Origin: Caldatribacterium sp051549785
GTDB taxonomy: Bacteria; Atribacterota; Atribacteria; Atribacterales; Caldatribacteriaceae
Length of the DNA stretch: 64,000 bases
Assembly (NCBI RefSeq): GCF_051549785.1
Contig: NZ_CP189974.1
Span: 186,001-250,000, forward strand
Direction: 5' to 3'
The notes under the pieces were generated by a model that worked only from the letters and a program-made list of their open reading frames with translations, was not told where the DNA came from and made no database searches. Both the position numbers and the translations under genes were made by a program. Below are positions 34,679-42,980 of this stretch, piece by piece; within the stretch, counting starts at the first letter, position 1; the number at the start of each line of letters is the position of its first letter.

Positions 34679-34903
34679 TTACTCCTCCGTTCTTTCCTCC
34701 AGGGTTCCGATGAGAATCTTCCCCACTCCCGTTTTCCTCCGGAATGCCACAATCCGGTCGATCACCTCCTCGACTTTCTCCCGCACCACGTACTTCTTCC
34801 CCGTCACCAGGGAAATGACCGTATCCGGCGTGGCCTCAATGGTCTCGATGAGATCCGCATTGAGCACGAACACCGAGCCGTTGAGCCTCGTGAGCGCAAT
34901 CAC
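34679..34903 (-). CDS. FlbD/SwrD-type flagellar protein
   Basis: This 74-residue protein matches the FlbD (SwrD) family by MIALTRLNGSVFVLNADLIETIE and TGKKYVVREKVEEV. In B. subtilis SwrD raises stator power. The gene stands right before motA, in keeping with that role. It starts with GTG. A G/C hairpin separates it from flgE. Confidence 0.9.
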   Translation of the reverse strand: MIALTRLNGSVFVLNADLIETIEATPDTVISLVTGKKYVVREKVEEVIDRIVAFRRKTGVGKILIGTLEERTEE

Positions 34904-34921
34904 TCCCTCTCACCCCCAGAA

Positions 34922-34942
34922 GGGGGGAGGTTATCTCCCCCC
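34922..34942 (-). other. G/C hairpin between flgE and flbD
   Basis: GGGGGGAG (34922-34929) pairs with CTCCCCCC (34935-34942) over a five-base loop, right after the flgE stop codon in the direction of transcription. There is no T-run after it, so it is more likely a transcript-stabilising or partial-stop element than a full terminator. It may uncouple hook-gene from stator-gene expression. Confidence 0.55.
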
Positions 34943-34947
34943 TCACG

Positions 34948-36165
34948 TTACCGCTTGATGTTGATGAGGTCCTGGAGCATTTCATCGGACGTGGTGATAA
35001 CCCGGGAATTGGCCTGGAATCCCCGCTGGGTCACAATCATGTTGGTGAACTCCTGGGCCAAATCGACGTTGGACATCTCCAAGGCCCCCACGGCAATGCT
35101 CCCCCGGCCACCGGAATTCGCCGGACCGATGCTCGGAAGTCCGGAGTTATTGGAAATCTGGTAGAGGTTACTCCCCTGCTTGAGCAGTCCCCCGGGGTTG
35201 GGGAACGTGGCCAGGGCGATTTGAGCCAGGGGCTTAGACTGGCCGTTCGTAAAAATCCCGGTGATGACCCCGTTGGAGTCTGTGGTCACCATGTCCAAAG
35301 ACCCTGCTTCGTACCCATCCTGGAAGCTGATGTACGCTGAGGGGTTCCCGCCAAACTGGGTGAGCGCTGAGAAATCGATGGTAAGGTTGAGCGCGTTCGC
35401 CCCGGGAATGGTGAATGCCGCCGTTCCAGTCCCTCCTGAAGCCACAAGACCGTCGGTCCCAAAGGTGATGGTTCCAGAACCCCCCACCCCTCCCCCGTCA
35501 AGGGTGGCTTCCCAAGTCCATTCATTGGAATTCGTCGCCTTTGTAAACGTAACGGTGAGGGTGTGGACGTTCCCCAGGGAGTCGTACACCTGGGCACTGG
35601 TTACCCAGGTAGCACCGCTTGCGGCATTCGCATCCAGGTTTCCTTCAAAGGTGATGTTCTCGGTGGCCTTCGGCTTCATCTGGGCCCCCACAGGGATAAA
35701 GATGTCCTGGAGGGCTTTTGTGGTATCGATGATGCCGTTGGCGTCAGCCAGCCATCCCTGAACCCTCAAGCCGCTTGAGTTCACGAGAGCACCATCGGCA
35801 GAGAGCTTGAAGGCGCCATCCCGGGTGTAGTACACCTGGCGCCCGTCGCTCACCACGAAGAACCCATCCCCCTGAATGGCAAAGTCCGTGGGGTTATCGG
35901 TTGTCTGTAACCCTCCCTGGGTGAAGAGGGTGTCGATGCTGCCGATACGCACCCCAAGGCCCACCTGCTTGGGGTTCACCCCTCCGGTTCCCCCGGCCTG
36001 AGGGCTTCGGGCGCCTTCGATGGTCTGGCTCAGGATATCCTCAAACGTTACCCGGCTGGCCTTGAAGGCCACGGTGTTGACGTTGGCGATGTTGTTACCG
36101 ATGACGTCCATCCGGGTCTGGTGGTTCTTGAGACCGGAGACCCCGGAAAACAACGACCGCATCAT
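34948..36165 (-). CDS. flgE: FlgE, flagellar hook protein
   Basis: This 405-residue protein forms the hook. It has the rod/hook N-terminus (LFSGVSGLKNHQTRMDVIGN and NIANVNTVAFKASRVTFED), variable glycine- and threonine-rich central domains, and the C-terminal heptad region (NVDLAQEFTNMIVTQRGFQA). Its ATG overlaps the stop of the TIGR02530-like gene, with GGGAGG upstream. Confidence 0.95.
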   Translation of the reverse strand: MMRSLFSGVSGLKNHQTRMDVIGNNIANVNTVAFKASRVTFEDILSQTIEGARSPQAGGTGGVNPKQVGLGVRIGSIDTLFTQGGLQTTDNPTDFAIQGDGFFVVSDGRQVYYTRDGAFKLSADGALVNSSGLRVQGWLADANGIIDTTKALQDIFIPVGAQMKPKATENITFEGNLDANAASGATWVTSAQVYDSLGNVHTLTVTFTKATNSNEWTWEATLDGGGVGGSGTITFGTDGLVASGGTGTAAFTIPGANALNLTIDFSALTQFGGNPSAYISFQDGYEAGSLDMVTTDSNGVITGIFTNGQSKPLAQIALATFPNPGGLLKQGSNLYQISNNSGLPSIGPANSGGRGSIAVGALEMSNVDLAQEFTNMIVTQRGFQANSRVITTSDEMLQDLINIKR

Positions 36166-36554
36166 GGCTTCTGAACCTCCCTTCCGCAGGCCCCCGACTC
36201 TGCGGACCGGCCTGCCGTATTCATGAAAAGCGCAGAATCGATATGGGTAAAGACCCGATTTTCGTTCTCCACACAGGTGATGACGGTGCGCTCCGGGACG
36301 TTCACCACAAAGGCGACGCCGTCAACGACGATCAGCGACGTTCTGCCACCCTTGGCTTCAAGAGTTCGGAGGCCTTCCTCGAGTTTCTCTTTGACCTTTT
36401 GGGAGAGCGGGATGGCCCGCTCCTCGAGCCTTCGCCTCGCGTGCGCTGAAAAGACAATTTCCTGGTCAAGGACACGCTCAAAAGGAAGGGTGCTGCCCTT
36501 TTGCGAGGGAGAGCTTCGAGAACCTTCGGCAACGCTTCGCACCCGCTCAATCAT
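36162..36554 (-). CDS. TIGR02530-like flagellar operon protein
   Basis: This 130-residue protein fits the small flagellar-operon family found between flgD and flgE in Firmicutes, with VFSAHARRRLEERAI, a KGGRTSLIVVDGVAFVVNV stretch and VFTHIDSALF at the C-terminus. Its molecular role is not known to me. It overlaps flgD and flgE by four bases each. Confidence 0.85.
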   Translation of the reverse strand: MIERVRSVAEGSRSSPSQKGSTLPFERVLDQEIVFSAHARRRLEERAIPLSQKVKEKLEEGLRTLEAKGGRTSLIVVDGVAFVVNVPERTVITCVENENRVFTHIDSALFMNTAGRSAESGACGREVQKP

Positions 36555-36952
36555 GTACCCTCAACCTCCACGAGGTCTGTGACCAGGTACGGTGAATCCC
36601 CCAAAAGCACGTACACTGCTTCATCCCGAAGCATCACCCCCGAGACAACCCCGCTCGTCCCATCCTTCAGGGTCACCGCTTTCCCCACCAGGTTCCCTGC
36701 CTGGATGAGGAGAAGGGCGACCATGCTTTTGTTCAGGTTCTGGATGCCCTCAACCGTTGAGAACTGGGCAAGCTGCAGGGCAAGCTCCTGGTCCCCCAAG
36801 GGTTCCAGGGGGTTCTGGTACCGGAGCTGGTACACAAGGAGCTTCAAAAAAGCGTACTTGTCAAGGGTTGTCCGGCTCTTCGACGTCGGGGTTTCTGTGA
36901 CGTTTCCCGAAGGTACACCCTGGATTCCGGAAAGCGATGCCATCGCCCTCAC
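36551..36952 (-). CDS. flgD: FlgD, hook-capping scaffold protein
   Basis: The protein is 133 residues long and has the FlgD N-terminal signature LDKYAFLKLLVYQLRYQNPL and EPLGDQELALQLAQFSTVE. It caps the growing hook. It is short: the C-terminal Ig-like and tudor parts of long FlgD are reduced to a small beta region, as in many Firmicutes. It follows fliK by two bases. Confidence 0.93.
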   Translation of the reverse strand: MRAMASLSGIQGVPSGNVTETPTSKSRTTLDKYAFLKLLVYQLRYQNPLEPLGDQELALQLAQFSTVEGIQNLNKSMVALLLIQAGNLVGKAVTLKDGTSGVVSGVMLRDEAVYVLLGDSPYLVTDLVEVEGT

Positions 36953-36954
36953 CC

Positions 36955-38355
36955 CTACACCAAGAGATTCACCCGAGAAACCTCCGGATCCTCAAAGGGC
37001 ACCTCATCATCTCTGTCCCTCTCTGAAGCCCGAGCCCACCGGAAGTTTGAAAAAGCGTACGCATTCCGACTATCTCCAAAGAAGTTTGCGAAAGGCATCC
37101 CCAAAGCGTTGCAGTGCGCTTCAAGGGCCGGCAGGTATTTTAGGAGGAGTTCCCGGGTTCCAGGGTCAGCCACTTCCCAGAAGCAGCGAATCTGCCCTTC
37201 CCGCTCCTCAAGGCGGACGACGATAGACCCAAGGTGTTCCGGTTCAAGACGGAGCACCACTTCCTTCCGGCCCCTCGTTTCCGAGGCCACCTTCAGCACC
37301 TCTTCAAAGACCTGAGCAACCTCTTTGGGAGAGGTCACCGAAACCCTGACGTCCTGAGGCATTGTACCTTCTGTGTTTTTTGCCGGGGCGAAGGAAGGCG
37401 TCATGCCCTCCTCAGAAGAGGTGGTGCTGTCTTTCGCCGTGTCTTTCTTCATCCCAAGGACCGGGGTAGCGGCTTTTTCCTCGAAGGACGTGGCCGTCTC
37501 CGGAGAAGTCGCGGAGTCTCCCTGCTGGGAGAACCCGGGGTGCTTCCGGGAAGAAGCTTCAGGAGCTTCCGCGAAGGCTTCGTCTTGACCCTCAGAAGGG
37601 ACATCCTGCACCAGAGACTCACCTTCGGCAACCAAAGAAGGAGCAGTGCCTTGGGTTGGGAGTTCATTCTCGGTGACCGGAGAGGAAGCGTTCTCCAGCA
37701 CAACTTCTGGTTCATCCATACTTTCCTGGACGGGAACACCTGTCACCTCCACGGCGGATACCGCAGCTCCGCTTTGCCCGTTTTCCGGCGATGACCACCC
37801 ACACTGGAGCCTGGCGCACTGGGGCTTTTCTTCTGAGTTTCCTACAATCCACGCCTTGAGGTTCTCAAAGAGCATGGTGAAGAACTCCACAAGGGCTTCC
37901 TTCTTCCCCCCGATGGAGAAGGAGAACACCCCATGGGTATCCCGGGCGCCACTCACGGTCACATCGCCCTCCCCGAGGCGAAGCGTCACGGTGAAGCTCT
38001 CCACCATCTCCAGGGCATCGGAAAGGAGCGTGGAAAACTCCTGCAGGGGATCCTGGACCTCTTCTGCCTCCAGGGAGGCCGCACCCGGGCAACTCAGGGA
38101 TACGCTACTCTGGGTGCTCAGAGGGCACGGAAGAGGCGCATTCTCCGGACTTTCTGTGCTCCCGCACGAAGCGCCACAGGACTTCGTCACGGGGAACAGG
38201 TACGGTACGGCGAAAAGACCGGCATTCTTCAAGTACGCCTCAAGGAACGCGCTGAAATCCCCCGCGCCCGCCGGTACGGCCTTTTTGACTGAGCCTTCGC
38301 CCGGTACGAATCCCTCAAGGGCCGGGATACCGGGAATACAGAAGCAACCGCTCAT
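36955..38355 (-). CDS. fliK: FliK, hook-length control protein
   Basis: The protein of about 466 residues has a low-complexity, acidic and proline/serine-rich middle and a C-terminal FliK domain (VVLRLEPEHLGSIVVRLEER). FliK measures hook length and triggers the FlhB switch. The N-terminal third is unusual in having several cysteines (CFC near the start, CGASCG and further single cysteines). I chose the ATG at 38355 with GGAGGTGA upstream; a GTG at 38373 precedes that site. Confidence 0.88.
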   Translation of the reverse strand: MSGCFCIPGIPALEGFVPGEGSVKKAVPAGAGDFSAFLEAYLKNAGLFAVPYLFPVTKSCGASCGSTESPENAPLPCPLSTQSSVSLSCPGAASLEAEEVQDPLQEFSTLLSDALEMVESFTVTLRLGEGDVTVSGARDTHGVFSFSIGGKKEALVEFFTMLFENLKAWIVGNSEEKPQCARLQCGWSSPENGQSGAAVSAVEVTGVPVQESMDEPEVVLENASSPVTENELPTQGTAPSLVAEGESLVQDVPSEGQDEAFAEAPEASSRKHPGFSQQGDSATSPETATSFEEKAATPVLGMKKDTAKDSTTSSEEGMTPSFAPAKNTEGTMPQDVRVSVTSPKEVAQVFEEVLKVASETRGRKEVVLRLEPEHLGSIVVRLEEREGQIRCFWEVADPGTRELLLKYLPALEAHCNALGMPFANFFGDSRNAYAFSNFRWARASERDRDDEVPFEDPEVSRVNLLV

Positions 38356-38359
38356 CCTG

Positions 38360-39022
38360 TCACCTCCCCTCACGCATTTTCTTCAAAACCGACGCGGCTT
38401 TCTCCACACTCATGGCGTTGAGAATCCGGGCCGCATCCCGCTCTTTCATGGCGGAAAGAACCTGCACCACCTCCTCATCACTCCATTGCTCTAGGATTTT
38501 CGCCGCATCCTTCGGCTCCATGGCACTGTAAATCCGGGCCACCCGGGAGAGGTTCCCCGAAGGAGACGGGGAGGGAGAGGGAACCTCGGGGGGAACTCTG
38601 GGAACCCCCACCGTCTCCTCCGTCGCCTCAGGCAGCGGACTCACCACCACCGCCACCGGAGATTCCTGAACGCCTTCTTCCTGAATCTCTCCGTTTCCTC
38701 CCTCACCTTCTGCAGGAGGTGTGTTCTCAAGGGTTGGCCCCGGATACAGGACTTCCGGCGTCCCAGAGGGCAGCGCCATCTCGGAGGCAGTCTCCCGCTG
38801 GGCCTCGACTTTGCCTTTCCCAAAAGGGAGAAACCGCAAAAATGGGAGGTCGACCATCCCGGTGAACTGGAGAAAGACAAGAAAGGTCACACCAAAGACG
38901 AGAAGCAAAAGCACCGTCTCCCCTGCGTTCCCCTTCTTCTTTGGGGTCTTCGTTGAGCTGACACTCCCAGCGGTGACTTTCTCCCGGGCTATCCGGGGCG
39001 CCTTTTTCCCTTTCTTCTCCAC
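38360..39022 (-). CDS. MotE/YlxF-like protein with MgtE N-terminal-type domain
   Basis: This 220-residue protein has a basic N-terminus, one membrane span (about residues 34-56), a long proline/serine/glutamate-rich spacer and a C-terminal MgtE-N-type helical repeat (YSAMEPKDAAKILEQWSDEE and MKERDAARILNAMS). Such proteins sit beside fliJ and fliK in Firmicutes operons, and MotE in other bacteria chaperones MotC. It overlaps the fliK ribosome-binding site. Confidence 0.85.
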   Translation of the reverse strand: MEKKGKKAPRIAREKVTAGSVSSTKTPKKKGNAGETVLLLLVFGVTFLVFLQFTGMVDLPFLRFLPFGKGKVEAQRETASEMALPSGTPEVLYPGPTLENTPPAEGEGGNGEIQEEGVQESPVAVVVSPLPEATEETVGVPRVPPEVPSPSPSPSGNLSRVARIYSAMEPKDAAKILEQWSDEEVVQVLSAMKERDAARILNAMSVEKAASVLKKMREGR

Positions 39023-39024
39023 CC

Positions 39025-39495
39025 TTAACCCTCCAGGACTTTCCGGATGAATTCCCGGGTCTCTTCAAAGGGGGGAACCCCTCCGTACTCTCGCACCTTT
39101 CCGGGACCGGCATTGTACGCCGCAAGGGCGAGTTCCAGACTCCCAAAGCGGTCGAGGAGCCCCCGGAGGTACCGTACCCCTCCTTCGATGTTTTCCCGAA
39201 CATCAAAAGGGTTCACAACCCCAAGATCCCGACACGTTTCGGGCATAAGCTGCATGAGCCCCATAGCCCCCTTGGGTGAAATCGCCCTGGGGTTCCCACC
39301 CGACTCCACCTGAATGAGCTTGCGAACGAGCGCCGGGCTCACCCCGTACTTTTCTGCGCACTCGGCGATGACCTCCTCAAAGGAGGGCGAAGAAGAACCC
39401 GCAGCACGGGTTTCTGCCCGTTTTGGACTACGGACACCGAACCGTCGTTCAATCTCTTGAATGCGAGAAAGTACTCGCGCTACATTCCCGAACAC
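39025..39495 (-). CDS. Lytic transglycosylase (SLT domain)
   Basis: This 156-residue protein has a SLT lysozyme-like domain: catalytic E64 in QVESGGNPRAISPKGAMGLM, then AAYNAGPGKVREYGG. It should cut peptidoglycan for rod or motor insertion. No signal peptide is visible, so it may leave through the flagellar export path, as some FlgJ-like enzymes do; that is inference. It overlaps the fliJ end by 16 bases. Confidence 0.9.
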   Translation of the reverse strand: MFGNVARVLSRIQEIERRFGVRSPKRAETRAAGSSSPSFEEVIAECAEKYGVSPALVRKLIQVESGGNPRAISPKGAMGLMQLMPETCRDLGVVNPFDVRENIEGGVRYLRGLLDRFGSLELALAAYNAGPGKVREYGGVPPFEETREFIRKVLEG

Positions 39496-39947
39496 CGGTC
39501 CTCCCTCCGGGCATACCGCTGCACGGCAATCTCATCAAGGGCCTTCTGGTTATTCCGCTCAACCTCCACAGTGAAACGCTCGTAATCCTTTTCCCGGAGT
39601 TTCTCCAGAACCCTCCGCTCCATGGCAGCGGCAACGAGTTCCTCTCGGGTCTGGCGAATCTGCTCCTCGAGGGAACGGAGGTACATCCGCAGCCGCTCCA
39701 CCTTCAGCCGGAGGTTCTCAAGGCACCGCTCATAGAAGATTTCCTCTTCAATGGCCACGGCTCCTTCTTGCTCACGCTTTGCCCGCCTTTCCGAAAGGAG
39801 TGCCCGCTCTTCTTCCTCCATGGCAGAGAGGTGCGCCCGCTGGGACTCGGCAAGGCGTTCAAGCTCGGCGAGTTTGACTTCGATGAGCTCCTCCTTCAGT
39901 CGACAGGTATCGAGAACTTTCTGGAGCCGGAAGTGATACCCCTTCAT
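39480..39947 (-). CDS. fliJ: FliJ, flagellar export chaperone-escort protein
   Basis: This 155-residue, almost fully helical protein with heptad patterns is right after fliI and starts MKGYHFRLQKVLDTCRLKEE, as FliJ does. FliJ links the export ATPase to the gate. Four-base overlap with fliI. Sequence conservation in FliJ is low, so the call relies on position and coiled-coil form. Confidence 0.88.
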   Translation of the reverse strand: MKGYHFRLQKVLDTCRLKEELIEVKLAELERLAESQRAHLSAMEEEERALLSERRAKREQEGAVAIEEEIFYERCLENLRLKVERLRMYLRSLEEQIRQTREELVAAAMERRVLEKLREKDYERFTVEVERNNQKALDEIAVQRYARREDRCSGM

Positions 39948-41263
39948 CCGACAACCTCCCCGAAGAGTTCTTCAAGCCGCCTGAGGGTCTCCTCAAAGGG
40001 CGCAGGTTCATCAATTCCCTGGCGGAGGAACTCCCGAACCCGGTCGATCACAGAGAGCGCATAGTCAATCCGGGGATTGGACCCCCGCTCGTAGGCTCCG
40101 ATGTTGATGAGATCCTCCGCATCCTGGTACACCGAGAGCACCTCCCGAAGCTTCTGGGCCATGGCCTGGTGTTTTGGGGTGGTGATATCGGGCATGAGAC
40201 GGCTCACGCTCTGGAGGACGTCAATGGCCGGATAGTGGCCTGAAAACGAGAGCTTCCGGGACAGAACGATATGGCCATCGAGGATGGACCGCACAGTGTC
40301 GGCAATGGGGTCGTTCATGTCGTCCCCCTCAACGAGCACCGTGTACAGCGCTGTGATGGTGCCACAAGCAAAATTCCCCGTCCGTTCCATAAGACGGGGG
40401 AGCATGGTGAAGACCGAAGGAGTATACCCTCGGGTTGTGGGGGGCTCTCCCACCGCCAGGCCCAGTTCCCGCTGGGCCATGGCCAGGCGCGTCACGGAGT
40501 CCATCATGAAGAGGACGTCCTTGCCCTGGTCCCGGAAGTACTCGGCAATCGCGGTGGCGCAGAACGCCGCCTTAATACGCAGGAGGGGGGCCTGGTCGGA
40601 GGTCGCCACCACGATGCAACTTCTCTTCAGTCCTTCTTCCTTGAGGTCCCGCTCAATGAACTCCTTGACCTCTCGCCCTCGCTCCCCCACAAGGGCAATG
40701 ACGTTCACCTCGCTCTGGGCCCGGCGGGCAATCATCCCAAGAAGCGTGCTTTTACCCACACCACTTCCCGCAAAAATCCCAACCCGCTGTCCTTTACCGC
40801 AGGTGAGGACAGCGTCAATCGCCCGGATCCCCAGGGGGAGAATCTCCCGGATGCGTCGCCGGGAGAGAGGGTTTGGGGGATCGCACTCCAAGGGGTATTC
40901 GTCCTCCACCTCAAGGGGTCCCTTCCCATCGATGGGCTCTCCCAGAGCATTAAGGACTCTCCCCAGAAGCCCCGCACCCACCTTGACCCGCCCCTTCTTC
41001 CCCAGGGCCACAACTTCGCTCCCGAGCTCTATGCCGTTGCGCTCTCCCAGGGGCATGAGGAGCGTCCGCTCTCCCCGGAAGCCCACGACCTCTGCCAGGA
41101 CCTCCTTCCCACCTTCCCTGGAACGAATGGCGCAGACCTCTCCGAGACTGCAGGATGGTCCCTGGGCCTCAATCACAATCCCCACCGACTGCACCACCCT
41201 GCCGTTCACCCGGAGCGTCTCAATGTCCCGGAGGCGCTCAAGAACCCTCGCAGGGTCAAACAT
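39944..41263 (-). CDS. fliI: FliI, flagellar export ATPase
   Basis: This 439-residue enzyme is related to the F1 beta subunit. It has Walker A AGSGVGKST at about 165-173, the ALVGERGREV segment, and DSVTRLAMAQRELGLAVGEP. It powers unfolding and export with FliH and FliJ. Length is normal. It overlaps fliH by eight bases. Confidence 0.96.
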   Translation of the reverse strand: MFDPARVLERLRDIETLRVNGRVVQSVGIVIEAQGPSCSLGEVCAIRSREGGKEVLAEVVGFRGERTLLMPLGERNGIELGSEVVALGKKGRVKVGAGLLGRVLNALGEPIDGKGPLEVEDEYPLECDPPNPLSRRRIREILPLGIRAIDAVLTCGKGQRVGIFAGSGVGKSTLLGMIARRAQSEVNVIALVGERGREVKEFIERDLKEEGLKRSCIVVATSDQAPLLRIKAAFCATAIAEYFRDQGKDVLFMMDSVTRLAMAQRELGLAVGEPPTTRGYTPSVFTMLPRLMERTGNFACGTITALYTVLVEGDDMNDPIADTVRSILDGHIVLSRKLSFSGHYPAIDVLQSVSRLMPDITTPKHQAMAQKLREVLSVYQDAEDLINIGAYERGSNPRIDYALSVIDRVREFLRQGIDEPAPFEETLRRLEELFGEVVG

Positions 41264-41966
41264 GGTCTCCCTCCTCGAGGATACGTGTTACTTCCTCCCG
41301 AAGCACGGCAATCTGGGTCTCCAGCCGGGCGTCAACGTTCCCAAACTGTGTTTCCACGATGCACCCACCCCGCCGTATCCTGGGATCCTCTTTCACTTCC
41401 ACGAATTCCAGCCCCTCAACCTTGCGGAAGAGATCGTCCTTGAGGTCCCGCACAAGGAGACACTCCTCGGGGTTCACCCGGATCACCACCCGCTCTCGCT
41501 GGGACAGACGAAGGAGGGCTCGCACGATGGTCTCCTCCACAAAGGGTGCCCGTTCCGCCTCCCGACCAATCACCTTCTCTGCCAGGGCAAAGACGAGATC
41601 CAGGAGGGGTTCTTTCAGCGCCTGCCAGTTGAGTTCCCGCACCTTTCGGAGTTCCTTTATCCATCCCTCAAGAATACCCACCCGTTCCTCCCAGGCTCTA
41701 CGCAGCGCCTCCCGGGCTTCATTCTCCCCTTTCCGTCGTCCCTCCTCCTCCGCCCTTCGACGGATGGCTTCTTCTTCGCTTCTGGCCTGCTCGAGGATGC
41801 GCTGGGCTTCCGTCTGAGCCTCCCTGAGGACCATTTCCCTGAGCTCTGCAAGCTCCTCAAGGGAGGGGAGAGGTCGACCCTCCCCGGCATGTCCGGATGG
41901 CTCGTCCTTTGGCCCCACAGGGAAAGAAGAACGGAGAAGCTCCACGCGCTTGTACACCTTAGACAA
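41256..41966 (-). CDS. fliH: FliH, regulator of the export ATPase
   Basis: The protein of about 236 residues has a helical, glutamate/arginine-rich N-terminal half and a C-terminal V-ATPase-E-like domain (EECLLVRDLKDDLFRKVEG). FliH binds FliI. The start codon is not clear: a TTG at 41966, nine bases after GGGGAGG and overlapping the end of fliG, looks best; GTG codons at 41987 and 41957 are alternatives. Confidence 0.88.
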   Translation of the reverse strand: MSKVYKRVELLRSSFPVGPKDEPSGHAGEGRPLPSLEELAELREMVLREAQTEAQRILEQARSEEEAIRRRAEEEGRRKGENEAREALRRAWEERVGILEGWIKELRKVRELNWQALKEPLLDLVFALAEKVIGREAERAPFVEETIVRALLRLSQRERVVIRVNPEECLLVRDLKDDLFRKVEGLEFVEVKEDPRIRRGGCIVETQFGNVDARLETQIAVLREEVTRILEEGDHV

Positions 41967-42975
41967 TGATCTCGTCCTCCCCTCCACGGGCGATGACGAT
42001 TTCTCCGGCCTCTTCGAGGCGTCTGATGACGTTCACGATTTTTTGCTGCGCTTCGTTCACCAGGCGCGCGCGCACCGGGCCCATGTACTCCATGTCTTCC
42101 TTGAGCATCTGGGCTGCTCGCTGGGACATATTCCGGAAGATTTTCTCCTGGACCTCCTGGGAAGCCCCCTTGAGGGCCAGGGCCAGGTCTTTGGTGTCGA
42201 CCTGCCGCAGAACAAGCTGCACGGCCCGGTCGTCAAGGAGCACGATGTCCTCAAAGACGAACATCTCGGATTTGATCTCCTCGGCGAGGGTGGGGTCTTT
42301 CTCCTCAAGGGCTTCAAGGATGCTCTTTTCCGTCCCCCGGTCGCTTTTGTTGAGGATCTCGATGAGTTTCTTCTTCCCGCCCACCCGGGTGAAGTCCTGA
42401 ACGAGGAAGGTGGAAATCTTTCGCTCAAGAACCGCCTCAATCTCCCGGACCACCTCGGGGCTTGTGCGGTCCATAAGGGCAATGCGCATGGCCACCTCCC
42501 CCCGTACGCTTTCCGGGAGATTGGCAAGAATCGTCGCCGCTTGCTCGGGCTTGAGGTACGAGAGAATGAGGGCAATGGTCTGGGGATGTTCTCCCTGGAT
42601 GAAGTTGAGCAGCTGCAGGGGATCGGCCCGCCGCAGCGATTCAAAGGGTGTGACCTCGAGAGTTGCCGAAAGGCGGGAGATGATTTCCTGGGCCCGGTGT
42701 GGTCCCAGGGCTTTTTCCAGGAGTTGTCGGGCGTACTCGATCCCTCCCTGGGCGATGTAGTGCTGGGCAATGGCCATGTGGTAGAACTCGTTGACGACTT
42801 CGTCCCGGACTTCCGGAGGGACCTTCTCAAGCGTAGCAATTTCAAGGGTCAGATCCTCAATCTCCTCGTCGCTTAAGTGCTTGAGCACCTGGGCCGCAAG
42901 GTCTGGCCCAAGACTCACAAGGAGAATCGCCGCCTTCTGCCTTCCTGTGAGGTGTTTCCTTGGGACGATGGCCAT
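41959..42975 (-). CDS. fliG: FliG, flagellar motor switch protein
   Basis: FliG transmits torque from MotA to the MS ring. The protein of about 338 residues has the N-terminal FliF-binding part, the middle domain with the EHPQ motif (GEHPQTIALIL) and a C-terminal domain with FVFEDIVLLDDRAVQ. The ATG at 42975, with GGAG upstream, is preferred to a GTG three codons earlier. It follows fliF. Confidence 0.95.
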   Translation of the reverse strand: MAIVPRKHLTGRQKAAILLVSLGPDLAAQVLKHLSDEEIEDLTLEIATLEKVPPEVRDEVVNEFYHMAIAQHYIAQGGIEYARQLLEKALGPHRAQEIISRLSATLEVTPFESLRRADPLQLLNFIQGEHPQTIALILSYLKPEQAATILANLPESVRGEVAMRIALMDRTSPEVVREIEAVLERKISTFLVQDFTRVGGKKKLIEILNKSDRGTEKSILEALEEKDPTLAEEIKSEMFVFEDIVLLDDRAVQLVLRQVDTKDLALALKGASQEVQEKIFRNMSQRAAQMLKEDMEYMGPVRARLVNEAQQKIVNVIRRLEEAGEIVIARGGEDEIIV

Positions 42976-42980
42976 ACCCC

